This document shows positions 46,491 to 55,099 of a stretch of DNA of 64,000 nt, in pieces. Positions within the stretch are counted from its first letter, which is position 1. The number at the start of each line of letters is the position of its first letter. A model generated the notes under the pieces. The model saw nothing but the letters and a program-made list of their open reading frames with translations. It did no database searches and was not told where the DNA came from. The stretch covers positions 25,250-89,249 of the forward strand of contig JBOHDX010000135.1 of assembly GCA_050700835.1 (NCBI GenBank). The letters run 5' to 3'. The DNA is from JBOHDX01 sp050700835 (GTDB lineage Bacteria > Actinomycetota > Actinomycetes > Propionibacteriales > Nocardioidaceae). Both the position numbers and the translations under genes were made by a program.

Positions 46491-48791
46491 CTACTCGAAG
46501 CGGGTGCCGGCCGCAGCCTTCTCGAGCAGCAGCGCTGGCGGCTCGAACCGGTCGCCGTAGGCCGCGGCAAGTTCTCGGGCCCGCGTCACGAACCCGGACA
46601 GCCCACCTTCGTAGCCGTTGACGTACTGCAGCGCACCCCCGTAGCACGGTGGGAAACCGATCCCGAAGATCGACCCGATGTTGGCGTCCGGCACCGACCT
46701 CAACACGCCCTCGGACAGGCACCGGATCGTCTCGATCGACATGATGAACGTCAGCCTCTCCTGCATGTCGTGGAACGGCACGGGCCGGACCCCGTCCCTG
46801 CTGGCACCAGGGGAGCCAGCCGAACGGCCATCCCCGGCGGAGCCGCCGACACCGTCATCACCGCCAACTCCGGCCGAACGGCCATCCAACCCGGAGCCGA
46901 CACCGTCATCACCGCCGACGAAGTGCTGCCACAGCCCCGGCCACAGGCGCTTCGCGCCGTCAGCGGGGTAGTCGTAGAACCCCGCACCAGCGGCCTTGCC
47001 GGTACGGCCGAACTCGACGAGCCGGTCCACGACGGTCATCCCGGGGTGGTCGACGAATGCGCTGCCGGACGCAGCCGAGTCGGCCTTCGCGGCCGCCCCG
47101 ATCTTCTGCGGCAGCGTGAGCGTCACCTCGTCGATCATCGCCAGCGGCGGGGCCGGGAAGCCCATCTGAGTCGCGGCCCGCTCGATCGACACCGGGTCGA
47201 CTCCCTCGGCGAGCATTGCTGCGCCCTCCATCACCAGCGTCCCGAACACCCGGGAGGTGAAGAACCCGCGCGAGTCGTTGACGACGATCGGTGTCTTCTT
47301 GATCTGCCTCGCGTAGTCGACGGCTCGTGCAATCGCCTCGTCGGAGGTCCGCTCACCGACGATGATCTCGACCAGCAGCATCTTGTCGACCGGGGAGAAG
47401 AAGTGGATCCCGACGAAGTCGGCCGGACGCTGCACCCCCGTGGCCAGCTGCGTGATGGGCAGGCTGGAGGTGTTGGAGCCGAGCAGAGCATCGCCGGCCA
47501 CAACCGGCTCCAGATCGGCGAAGACCTGGTGCTTGATCTCGACCGACTCGAACACCGCCTCGACCACGAAGTCGCACCCCGCCAGGTCCGCGTAGTCGGC
47601 AGTGGGCTTGATCCGCCCGAGCAGCTCGTCGCGGCTTCCTGGGTCGAGCCGGTCCTTGTCGACCTGGGCGTCAAGGAGTTTGCGGGAGTACGCCTTGCCC
47701 TTCTCGGCCGCGTCCAGGCTGACGTCCTTGAGCACGACGTCGATGCCGGACTTGGCGCTGACGTAGGCGATCCCAGCACCCATCATGCCGGCGCCGAGGA
47801 CGGCCAGCTTCGTCACCTTCGAGACCTCGTAGCCGTCAGGGCGCGACCCGCCGTTGTTGATGTGTTGCAGGTCGAAGAAGAACGCCTGCGCCATGTTCTT
47901 GAAGGTCTGGTGCGTGACCAGGTCGACCAGATAGCGCGACTCGATCCGGGTCGCGGTGTCGAAGTCGACCTGCGCCCCCTCGACCGCCGCGGACAAGATG
48001 TGCCGCGGTGCGGTGTAGGGCGCGCCCTTGGTGTGCTTGCGCAGGTTCGACGGGAACGCCGGCAGGAACGCCGCAAGCTTCGGCGACGACGGTGTGCCAC
48101 CGGGCAGCCGGTAGCCGTCCCGGTCCCACGGCTGCGACGCGGCTTCGGTGTCACCCGCGTGCGCCTCGATCCAGGCCCGTGCGGCGGGCAGCAGCTCGTC
48201 GAGAGAACCGACCAGCTCGTCGACCAGGCCGAGGTCCTTGGCGCGGCCGGGCTTCATCCGCGGACCTTGCAGCAGCACCTTCATCAGGGCGTCCTGCAGT
48301 CCGAACATGCGCACCGTCCGGGTGACCCCACCGCCACCAGGGAGCAGGCCGAGGGTCACCTCGGGCAGGCCGATCTCGGTACGCCGGTCGTCGACCGCGA
48401 TCCGGTGGTGACATGCCAGCGCGATCTCGAGGCCGCCCCCGAGCGCGCTGCCGTTGATCGCGGCGACCACCGGCTTGCCGAGGGTCTCCAGCGTTCGCAG
48501 CTGGCGTTTGATCTCCTCGATGCCGGCGAACACCGACCCGGCATCGGCCGGTGTGGCCTGCATCATCAAGTGCAGATCGCCACCGGCGAAGAACGTCTTC
48601 TTCGCACTGGTCACCACCACTCCGCGGATCTCGCCCCTGTCGGCGACCAGCTGATCGATCGCGCGGCCCATCGAAGCGGTGTAGCGCGCGTTCATGGTGT
48701 TGGCGCTCTGCTCGGGATCGTCGAGCACGAGGGTCACGAAGCCGTCGGAGTCGCGCTCGTACCGCACCGCTTCGGTCGTGGTGGCCGTCAT
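46491..48791 (-). CDS. fadB: Bifunctional enoyl-CoA hydratase / 3-hydroxyacyl-CoA dehydrogenase
   Basis: The product has 766 residues from the ATG at 48791, preceded by GAAGGACGAG. The N-terminal crotonase domain has both catalytic glutamates (Glu122 in GGGLEIAL, Glu144 in GLPEVT). The NAD-binding domain begins at LAVLGAGMMGAGIA (about 329), with catalytic histidine in GIHFFSPVDKM. The C-terminal 3HCDH domains are interrupted by a glycine/aspartate-rich insert (about 625-668) encoded by two near-identical DNA units. With FadA it runs the middle and last steps of beta-oxidation. Confidence 0.93.
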   Translation of the reverse strand: MTATTTEAVRYERDSDGFVTLVLDDPEQSANTMNARYTASMGRAIDQLVADRGEIRGVVVTSAKKTFFAGGDLHLMMQATPADAGSVFAGIEEIKRQLRTLETLGKPVVAAINGSALGGGLEIALACHHRIAVDDRRTEIGLPEVTLGLLPGGGGVTRTVRMFGLQDALMKVLLQGPRMKPGRAKDLGLVDELVGSLDELLPAARAWIEAHAGDTEAASQPWDRDGYRLPGGTPSSPKLAAFLPAFPSNLRKHTKGAPYTAPRHILSAAVEGAQVDFDTATRIESRYLVDLVTHQTFKNMAQAFFFDLQHINNGGSRPDGYEVSKVTKLAVLGAGMMGAGIAYVSAKSGIDVVLKDVSLDAAEKGKAYSRKLLDAQVDKDRLDPGSRDELLGRIKPTADYADLAGCDFVVEAVFESVEIKHQVFADLEPVVAGDALLGSNTSSLPITQLATGVQRPADFVGIHFFSPVDKMLLVEIIVGERTSDEAIARAVDYARQIKKTPIVVNDSRGFFTSRVFGTLVMEGAAMLAEGVDPVSIERAATQMGFPAPPLAMIDEVTLTLPQKIGAAAKADSAASGSAFVDHPGMTVVDRLVEFGRTGKAAGAGFYDYPADGAKRLWPGLWQHFVGGDDGVGSGLDGRSAGVGGDDGVGGSAGDGRSAGSPGASRDGVRPVPFHDMQERLTFIMSIETIRCLSEGVLRSVPDANIGSIFGIGFPPCYGGALQYVNGYEGGLSGFVTRARELAAAYGDRFEPPALLLEKAAAGTRFE

Positions 48792-48898
48792 GGTCTCGTC
48801 CTTCTGTGGTGGTCGGGTGGACGGATCTTCAGCCGTTCGCGCGGCGCCGGCCATGTCGATGGCTCACGATCGCGTCGAACGTCGGGTCGGGGTGGTCG

Positions 48899-50113
48899 TC
48901 AGGTGAGTCGCTCGACGACCGTGGCCACGCCCATGCCGCCGCCGACACACAAAGTGGCCAGACCGTACCGCTGGTCTCGCCGCTCGAGCTCGTCGATCAA
49001 CGTGCCGATGAGCATCGCGCCGGTGGCGCCAAGCGGATGGCCCATGGCGATCGCGCCGCCGTTGACGTTGACGACGTCGGGCGGCAACGAGACGTCGCGC
49101 ATGAAGCGCATCACCACCGCGGCGAACGCTTCGTTCATCTCGAACAGGTCGATATCGCCGACGTCGAGGCCGGCCTTGGCGAGCGCCTTGCGGCTGGCCG
49201 GGGCTGGTCCGGTCAGCATGATCGTCGGCTCTGACCCGGAGACCCCCGTTGCCAGGATGCGAGCCCGCGGTGTGAGCCCGTGCCGCCGACCTGCCTCCTC
49301 CGAACCCACCGCCACGATCGCCGCGCCGTCGACGATCCCGGACGAGTTGCCGGCATGGTGCACGTGGTTGATCGCCTCCACCCAGTGATACTTCTCCAGA
49401 GCCACGGCGTCGAAGCCGCCCATCTCACCGATGGCGGCGAAGCTCGGCTTCAGGCCCGCCAAGGACTCCACGGTCGTACCCGGGCGGACGAACTCGTCGT
49501 GGTCCAGCACTGTGAGCCCGTTGCGGTCGACGACCGGGATCACTGACTTGGAGAAGTAGCCGTTGGCGATCGCCTTGGCGGCGCGGGCCTGTGACTCGGC
49601 GGCATAGGCGTCGACGTCGGTACGACTCCACCCGCCGATCGTCGCGATCAGGTCGGCGCCGATGCCCTGCGGCACGAAGTCGGTCGCGAACGCGGTCTCG
49701 GGGTCCATCGCCCAGGCCCCGCCGTCGGATGCCATCGGCACCCGGCTCATCGACTCGACACCACCGGCGAGGATCAGGTCCTCCCAGCCCGAGCGGATCC
49801 GCTGCGCGGCCTGGTTGACCGCCTCCAACCCGCTGGCGCAGAACCGGTTGAGCTGCACACCCGCGACGGTGTAGGGGAGACCCGACGCCAACGCTGCGGT
49901 CTTGGCGATGTCCGCGCCCTGGTCACCGATCGGCGTGACCACCCCGAGCACCACGTCGTCCACGCCCGCTGGGTCAAGGCCTGGGTTGCGCCGCTGCACC
50001 TCGCGCAGCAGCCCGGTCATCAGCGAGATCGGCTTCACCTCGTACAGGCTCCCGGTCTTCTTGCCACGACCGCGCGGAGTGCGGATCGCATCGTAGACGT
50101 ACGCCTCGGTCAT
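48899..50113 (-). CDS. fadA: Acetyl-CoA C-acyltransferase (thiolase)
   Basis: The 404-residue thiolase has nucleophile Cys92 in NRFCASGLEAV, His359 in GHPLGATGAM and the second cysteine Cys389 in LCVGGGMGVA; all three active-site residues are present. It is followed by fadB after 107 bp, forming a beta-oxidation pair. A TGACA-N7-TGTCA palindrome lies about 70 bp upstream and is shared with the racemase/hydrolase promoter. GTG/ATG choice at the start is not in doubt (MTEAYVYDAIRTPRGRG). Confidence 0.94.
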   Translation of the reverse strand: MTEAYVYDAIRTPRGRGKKTGSLYEVKPISLMTGLLREVQRRNPGLDPAGVDDVVLGVVTPIGDQGADIAKTAALASGLPYTVAGVQLNRFCASGLEAVNQAAQRIRSGWEDLILAGGVESMSRVPMASDGGAWAMDPETAFATDFVPQGIGADLIATIGGWSRTDVDAYAAESQARAAKAIANGYFSKSVIPVVDRNGLTVLDHDEFVRPGTTVESLAGLKPSFAAIGEMGGFDAVALEKYHWVEAINHVHHAGNSSGIVDGAAIVAVGSEEAGRRHGLTPRARILATGVSGSEPTIMLTGPAPASRKALAKAGLDVGDIDLFEMNEAFAAVVMRFMRDVSLPPDVVNVNGGAIAMGHPLGATGAMLIGTLIDELERRDQRYGLATLCVGGGMGVATVVERLT

Positions 50114-50182
50114 GTCGGTCCTCGTCGCTCTGGTGGTCCGTTCGGTCCGGCAGGTGACGCCGCCGACCCGCCGCTGTCGATT

Positions 50183-50201
50183 CTGACACCAATACTGTCA
50201 G
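50183..50201. promoter_or_regulatory. Operator-like palindrome upstream of fadA
   Basis: CTGACACCAATACTGTCAG is an inverted repeat with TGACA-N7-TGTCA at its core. It shares CAnTACTGTCA with the site at 55031-55049. It lies between fadA and the divergent DUF488 gene. Confidence 0.65.
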
Positions 50202-50245
50202 CGTTGTCGGCGTCGCCGCTGTGGTGATGGTCATAGGCTCGGCGG

Positions 50246-50608
50246 ATGGGATCGGTGGCGGTGCAGAGGGTGTACGACCCGGCGAGACAGCCCGGCGCCG
50301 CCTTCCTCGTCGACCGGTTGTGGCCGCGTGGCGTCAGCAAGGACCGTCTATCGGACGTCGTGTGGCTGAAGACGGTCGCACCGTCCACCGAGCTGCGCCG
50401 GCGCCTGCACTCCGGGGGCGAACAGTGGCAGGAGTTCGTCGACGACTACACCGACCAGCTCGACGCCCTGCTGGCCGGCAACGACGCGGGGCTTGCCGAG
50501 CTGCTGACCGCGGCGCGCGACGGTGACATCGTGCTTCTGTACGCCTTGCGCGACGAGGAACACAACCACGCCAGGCTGCTCGCCGACTGGATCCAGGCCC
50601 ACCGTTGA
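50246..50608 (+). CDS. DUF488 family protein
   Basis: This 120-residue DUF488/YeaO-type protein has the conserved FLVDRLWPRGVSKD near the N-terminus, WLKTVAPSTELRR in the middle and LLYALRDEEHNHARLLADW at the end. Function unknown in this family. TAGGCT lies 6 nt before the ATG. It is divergent from fadA and followed 39 bp later by the MerR gene. Confidence 0.85.
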   Translation: MGSVAVQRVYDPARQPGAAFLVDRLWPRGVSKDRLSDVVWLKTVAPSTELRRRLHSGGEQWQEFVDDYTDQLDALLAGNDAGLAELLTAARDGDIVLLYALRDEEHNHARLLADWIQAHR

Positions 50609-50634
50609 CGCGCTCCACTCTCGTTGCCGCGCAA

Positions 50635-50640
50635 TAGGCT
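50635..50640 (+). promoter_or_regulatory. -10 element of the MerR gene
   Basis: TAGGCT lies 7 nt before the MerR ATG at 50648, again leaderless spacing. The in-frame upstream start at 50624 would lie before this -10 and is not used. Confidence 0.5.
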
Positions 50641-50647
50641 GACCCTC

Positions 50648-51376
50648 ATGGCCTCGCCACCCCCTCTCATCGGCGACGAGTCGTTGACGGTCGAGGCGCT
50701 CGCCCGGAGGGTCGGGATGAGCGTGCGCACGGTCCGGTTCTACGCCGGCCGTGGCCTGATCGCGCCACCGCGGCGCCAGGGCCGCAGCGGCTACTACGGG
50801 CCTGACCACGTGGCCCGGCTCGAGCTGGTCCGCGAGCTGCAGCACCACGGCTTCACACTCGCCGCGATCGAGGGCTATCTCGAGCGGATCCCCGCCCATG
50901 CCACGCCGCAGGACGTCGCGCTGCACCGGTCCCTGCTGGCTCCGTGGATGCCCGACCTGCCGGAGTCCGTCGACCGGGCCGAGCTCGCCGCGCGGGCGGG
51001 CCGCGCACTGTCCGACGACGATGTCGAGACGCTGATGGCGCTCGGCGTGGTCGAACCGACCGCGCACGAGGGGACGTACCGCCTCGCGCCGGCGCACCTT
51101 CAGCTCGGTGTCGAGATGCTCGACCTGGGCGTACCCCTGGATGCGGCGGTGGCCGCGCAGCGGGTGTTCTCCGCGCACGGTCGCGCGATCGCGGAGGAGC
51201 TGACCGAGCTGTTCCGCACCAAGGTGTGGCCGCATTACCGCGAGTCAGGGGCATCGCCGGAGCAGCTGCAGGCGTTGGTCGAGCGGTTCAAGCCGGTGTC
51301 GGTGCAGGCGCTCGTCATCGCCTATGAGTCGGCGGTCAACGAGACCAAGCGCGACACCGTACGCCGACGCGGCTGA
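50648..51376 (+). CDS. MerR family transcriptional regulator
   Basis: The 242-residue protein has an N-terminal MerR DNA-binding domain (about 14-85): LTVEALARRVGMSVRTVRFY, YYGPDHVARLELV, and a C-terminal effector domain unlike the cysteine-based metal sensors. It lies beside fadA and within a beta-oxidation cluster, so it is a candidate for the TGACA-N7-TGTCA sites; MerR proteins usually bind palindromes in promoters. That link is inferred. It converges on a secreted protein gene across a family G palindrome. Confidence 0.87.
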   Translation: MASPPPLIGDESLTVEALARRVGMSVRTVRFYAGRGLIAPPRRQGRSGYYGPDHVARLELVRELQHHGFTLAAIEGYLERIPAHATPQDVALHRSLLAPWMPDLPESVDRAELAARAGRALSDDDVETLMALGVVEPTAHEGTYRLAPAHLQLGVEMLDLGVPLDAAVAAQRVFSAHGRAIAEELTELFRTKVWPHYRESGASPEQLQALVERFKPVSVQALVIAYESAVNETKRDTVRRRG

Positions 51377-51410
51377 GCGGAGCCCGTTACTCCGCCGCCC
51401 CCCTCTCCTC

Positions 51411-51477
51411 CGCGAGATCACATTTCGACGCGGGTATCAGGCGTCCGACTGGCACCAAAATATGATCTCGCCGCGAG
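51411..51477. repeat. Family G palindromic repeat (related to family F)
   Basis: GCGAGATCACATTTCG at the left and ATATGATCTCGC at the right give a 9-base inverted repeat around a 40-base loop. The GCGAGATCnnACATTTCG word is also the core of family F. The element lies in a convergent gap. Confidence 0.65.
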
Positions 51478-51549
51478 GTCGAGCGAGATCGGCGCCCAGC
51501 TGCGATCGCGAATCGTCTCCGCTACGGCGAAACCACGGGAACCAGCTCG

Positions 51550-52233
51550 TCAGCGGTAGTGCGCAGTCCCCTTGTGCCACCCGATGGTGTGCAGCTGGGC
51601 CCAGTGCACGTGCCGGCAGCTGCCGATGCGTGGGCCGACGTAGGGCGTCACCCGGGTGATCACTCCGCGGCCACTCGTCATGGTCGTCGTCCCGGCCGGC
51701 TGGTTGGAGTAGCCCAGGAACCAGTGCATGACTGAGGCGTAGCTCGGATGTGCCTGGTTGGTCTTCCTGGTCACCACATAGCTGGTGCGCGAGCGGTCGT
51801 AGTCGGTGGTGACGAGAGCCTCCATCGTGTCGACACCGGCGTTCTTGTACGCCGGGGACAGGACTGCGATGCGCCCCACCAGCATGCGCAGGCTCGGGTG
51901 GCTCGTCGGTTGGCCGGCCGCGTCGCCGTAGCAGCCCAGCGCGAACGTCGTACCGCGCGAGACTTGGTATGCGACGGGACCGAAGCGCACCCCGGCGGTG
52001 GCGCCCCGGACGGTGTAGAACGCGACGTGCTGCAGGGCCACCCGGTGAGAGTGGACGACCAGGCCGTTCGGGTGCCGCCGTGAGTACGCCACGAGCGAAC
52101 CACGCGCCAGCAGCAGCGCTGTGGCCGGCGCCGACAGCTTGCAGAGGCTCGATCCGCCGGTCTGTGCGACTGAGCTCGGCGCGACGGCGACGCTGCCGAC
52201 CAAGCCGGCGGTCAGGACAGCGAGCGCGACCAC
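51550..52233 (-). CDS. Hypothetical secreted protein, start region probably frameshifted
   Basis: The frame reads 227 residues from GTG at 52233, beginning with a hydrophobic signal (VVALAVLTAGLVGSVAVAPSSVAQ) that lacks the usual positive N-terminus. An ATG at 52253 with perfect AAGGAG five bases before it starts MRTTFRAW, but in another frame that stops after 13 codons. A single extra base between 52233 and 52247 would join the two into a normal signal peptide. The mature protein has several cysteines and no domain I recognise. Sequence error or real loss of function cannot be told apart here. Confidence 0.6.
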   Translation of the reverse strand: MVALAVLTAGLVGSVAVAPSSVAQTGGSSLCKLSAPATALLLARGSLVAYSRRHPNGLVVHSHRVALQHVAFYTVRGATAGVRFGPVAYQVSRGTTFALGCYGDAAGQPTSHPSLRMLVGRIAVLSPAYKNAGVDTMEALVTTDYDRSRTSYVVTRKTNQAHPSYASVMHWFLGYSNQPAGTTTMTSGRGVITRVTPYVGPRIGSCRHVHWAQLHTIGWHKGTAHYR

Positions 52234-52378
52234 GCGCGGAACGTGGTACGCATGGCATCTCCTTGGGACAGCAATCGGTGTTGCTCCGTTGTAGTGCCTG
52301 CGTCTGGCCGTGCACATGAGCCGAACGTGCGGAATGCGACGGTGATAGGCCGAGCCGCGGTCCCACAGACGGCAACGC

Positions 52379-52445
52379 GGGCCGCCAGGTGGCTGCGATT
52401 CCGCTCGCCGCGGGGCCGCCAGGTGGCTGCCCTTCCGCTCGCCGG
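52379..52445 (+). repeat. Direct duplication in the gap before the dehydrogenase
   Basis: GGGCCGCCAGGTGGCTGC, then TTCCGCTCGCCG, occurs at 52379 and again at 52413. The rest of the gap (52259-52592) is CG-rich and shows no gene. Confidence 0.7.
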
Positions 52446-52592
52446 CGACCGTGCCGTGCCGTGCCGCCGTGCTCAGGTGTCCCGTTGCCGCGGCCGGTCG
52501 CGGGCCCGTCGCCGCACCCTGTCGTGACCGATGCACCCCAACCGGTCCGCCCGCCGTGCACCCGTCACGACACCCGAGCGGACGGCGACCGG

Positions 52593-53735
52593 CTACAGCC
52601 CCATCGTGCGGCCGATGATCTCCTTCATCACCTCGGTCGTCCCGCCGTAGATCGTCTGGATCCGCGTGTCGACGTAGGCCTGGCTGATCGGATACTCCTG
52701 CATGTAGCCATAGCCGCCGTGCAGCTGCAGGCACTGGTCGGCCACCCGCTTCTGCAGCTCGGTGGTCCACCATTTCGCCATCGCGGCCTCGGCCACCGTG
52801 AGGGTGCCGGCGTTCAGCTCGGTGATGCAGCGGTCCACGAACACGCGCGCGATCTGCGTCTCGGTCGCCATTTCGGCGAGGGCGAACCGCGAGTGCTGGA
52901 ACGACCCGATTGGGCGACCGAAGGCAGTGCGTTCCTTCACGTACGCCAGGGTCAGGTCGAGCATCACCTCACAGGCCGCCGCCGCGACGACGGCGATTGC
53001 GAGTCGCTCTTGTGGCAGCCGTTCCATCAGGTGGACGAAGCCGTTGCCCTCGTCGCCGAGCAGGTTGCGTGCCGGGACTCGCACGTCGGCGAAGAACAAC
53101 TCAGCCGTGTCTTGGGCCTTGAGGCCGATCTTCGCCAGGTTGCGACCGCGCTCGAAACCTTCCATGCCGCGCTCGACGACCAGCAGGGAGATGCCCTGGT
53201 GGCCGGCTGCCGGATCGGTCTTGGCGACCACGATCACCAGGTCGGCGTTGATCCCGTTGGAGATGAACGTCTTCGAGCCGTTCAAGACGTACTGATCCTC
53301 GTCGCGTACTGCCGTGGTGCGGATGCCCTGCAGGTCCGAGCCGGCCCCGGGCTCGGTCATGGCGATCGCGCTGATGAGCTCCCCGGAGGCGAAGCCGGGA
53401 AGCCAGCGGGCCTTCTGTTCGTCGGTGGCAAGGTCCGTCAGGTACGCAGAGACGATGTCGGTGTGCACGGTGAACCCAAGGCCGCTGGCGCCACAGCGGG
53501 TGAGCTCCTCGCCGAGCATCGCATTGAACCGGAAGTCCCGGGCGCCGCCACCGCCGTACTCCTGCGGGAGCATGAAGCCGAGCAGACCCTGCTCGCCGGC
53601 CGAGAGCCACACTTCGCGTGGCACGATGCCCGCCGCCTCCCACGCCTTGTGGTGTGTCACGACCTCCTTGTCGCACCACGCGCGGACGGTCTCGCGGAAC
53701 GACTCGTGCTCGGGCTCGAAGATGGTGCGCTGCAT
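52593..53735 (-). CDS. Acyl-CoA dehydrogenase
   Basis: The product has 380 residues from the ATG at 53735, preceded by AAGGAG; the much longer frame reads through the 22-bp array and is rejected. Motifs: AIAMTEPGAGSDLQGIR, LNGSKTFISNGI, LQLHGGYGYMQEYPISQAY and IYGGTTEVMKEIIGR. It catalyses acyl-CoA dehydrogenation. Next to an alpha-methylacyl-CoA racemase, a methyl-branched or sterol-side-chain acyl-CoA is a reasonable substrate guess. Confidence 0.9.
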   Translation of the reverse strand: MQRTIFEPEHESFRETVRAWCDKEVVTHHKAWEAAGIVPREVWLSAGEQGLLGFMLPQEYGGGGARDFRFNAMLGEELTRCGASGLGFTVHTDIVSAYLTDLATDEQKARWLPGFASGELISAIAMTEPGAGSDLQGIRTTAVRDEDQYVLNGSKTFISNGINADLVIVVAKTDPAAGHQGISLLVVERGMEGFERGRNLAKIGLKAQDTAELFFADVRVPARNLLGDEGNGFVHLMERLPQERLAIAVVAAAACEVMLDLTLAYVKERTAFGRPIGSFQHSRFALAEMATETQIARVFVDRCITELNAGTLTVAEAAMAKWWTTELQKRVADQCLQLHGGYGYMQEYPISQAYVDTRIQTIYGGTTEVMKEIIGRTMGL

Positions 53736-53760
53736 GGCACTCCTTGTCGGTGGAAAACAC

Positions 53761-53935
53761 GGGTCGGTGGGCCGAAACCCGCGGATCGGTGGGCCGAAAC
53801 CCGCGGATCGGCGGGCCACAAGCCGCGGATCGCCGGGCCACAAGCCGCGGATCGCCGGGCCACAAGTCGCGGATCGGCGGGCCACAAGTCGCGGATCGGC
53901 GGGCCACAAGTCACGGATCGGCGGGTGGGGCCCAG
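53761..53935. repeat. 22-bp tandem array, about eight units
   Basis: GCGGATCGGCGGGCCACAAG-type units recur at 53781, 53803, 53825, 53847, 53869, 53891 and 53913 with an exact 22-bp period; the left units carry a GAAACCC variant. The right edge overlaps the racemase gene, whose TGA stop (53911-53913) comes from a G-to-A change in the last unit. Confidence 0.92.
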
Positions 53936-55017
53936 GCGGTGAGGGCGTCGCGGACGTCCATCGGCGCCGGCGGCGGAGGCGTGGACAGGGCCGCCCAGGT
54001 ACGGGAGAAGCGCGGCGCCGGCGCCGGCTGTACGACGCCGGCGTGCTCGACGTAGGTGCCGCGAGCGGCCAAGTGCGGATGCTGCGCCGCTTCGGCATAG
54101 CTGAGCACCGGCGCCACGCACGCGTCGGAGCCGTCGAACAGGTCGGTCCACTCCGCCTGCGTACGCGCGGCGAACGCCGTGGCCAACAAGTCGCGCAGGG
54201 CCGGCCACTGCGCGGGATCGCCGCGGTCGGGCAGATCCGCCAGCCCGGCTCGCTGCACCAGGACGGCCCAGAACTGCGGCTCCAAAGCGCCCACCGCCAC
54301 GTGTCGCCCGTCGGCCGTCTCATAGACGTCGTAGAACGGCGCACCGGTGTCGAGCAGGTTGGTTCCGCGCGCCTCGCGCCAGCCGCCAGCGGCCAGCATG
54401 CCGAGCACCATGGTCGACAGATGGGCGGCTCCGTCGACGATCGCCGCGTCGACCACTTGACCCTCGCCCGAGTCGCGGGCCTCGATGAGAGCGGCGAGCA
54501 CGCCGACCACGAGGTACATCGCGCCGCCGCCGAAGTCGCCGACCAGGTTGACCGGCACCTGCGGCGGTCCTCCGGCGCGGCCGATGGCGTGCAGCGCTCC
54601 CGTCACGGCGATGTAGTCGATGTCGTGCCCGGCGCTCGAGGCCAGCGGCCCGTCCTGTCCCCAGCCGGTCATCCGGCCGTAGACGAGGCGGCGGTTGCGC
54701 GCCAGACACGGCACCGGCCCCAGGCCTAGCCGTTCGGCGACGCCGGGACGGAAGCCCTCGATGAACGCATCGGCCCGGTCGACGAGCTCGAGCACCGCGT
54801 CGACGCCCGCTGGGGTCTTGAGGTCGACCTCGACGCTGGGCCGTCCGCGCCGCAGCAGGTCGAGCTCCGGCGGCCCGGACGGCAGGCCGCCGCCGGGGCG
54901 GTCCACCCGGATCACGTCGGCACCGAGATCTGCCAGCAGCATGCCCGCGAACGGCGCCGGACCGATCCCTGCCAGCTCGACGACGCGTACACCGGCGAGC
55001 GGGCCATGTCGCTGCAT
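53911..55017 (-). CDS. CoA transferase family III, alpha-methylacyl-CoA racemase type
   Basis: The product has 368 residues from the ATG at 55017, seven bases after GGAGG. It has the racemase active-site segments SAGHDIDYIAVTGALHAIG (His), VNLVGDFGGGAMY (Asp) and VAVGALEPQFWAVL (Glu), as in AMACR/MCR enzymes rather than formyl- or carnitine-CoA transferases. It would epimerise 2-methylacyl-CoA before beta-oxidation. The TGACA-N7-TGTCA site lies 15-31 bp upstream. The C-terminus ends inside the 22-bp array. Confidence 0.88.
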   Translation of the reverse strand: MQRHGPLAGVRVVELAGIGPAPFAGMLLADLGADVIRVDRPGGGLPSGPPELDLLRRGRPSVEVDLKTPAGVDAVLELVDRADAFIEGFRPGVAERLGLGPVPCLARNRRLVYGRMTGWGQDGPLASSAGHDIDYIAVTGALHAIGRAGGPPQVPVNLVGDFGGGAMYLVVGVLAALIEARDSGEGQVVDAAIVDGAAHLSTMVLGMLAAGGWREARGTNLLDTGAPFYDVYETADGRHVAVGALEPQFWAVLVQRAGLADLPDRGDPAQWPALRDLLATAFAARTQAEWTDLFDGSDACVAPVLSYAEAAQHPHLAARGTYVEHAGVVQPAPAPRFSRTWAALSTPPPPAPMDVRDALTAWAPPADP

Positions 55018-55030
55018 CACGCCTCCGATT

Positions 55031-55049
55031 GTGACAGCATTACTGTCAC
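55031..55049. promoter_or_regulatory. Operator-like palindrome between racemase and hydrolase genes
   Basis: GTGACAG-CATTA-CTGTCAC has perfect 7-base arms and the same TGACA-N7-TGTCA core and CATTACTGTCA right half as the fadA site. It lies 14 bp upstream of the racemase ATG and 51 bp upstream of the hydrolase ATG. Confidence 0.7.
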
Positions 55050-55099
55050 GATCGTCAAACCGCGGGACTCGGTCGCCGCGTGGTGCCTGGAGGTACGTC

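Noticed and set aside
53761..53935. CRISPR array
   Set aside because: Units are contiguous 22-bp repeats without variable spacers, and no cas genes are seen.
53736..54344. Extension of the acyl-CoA dehydrogenase through the 22-bp array
   Set aside because: Reads the tandem repeat as LVARRS-type protein; the ATG at 53735 has AAGGAG and gives a normal-length enzyme.
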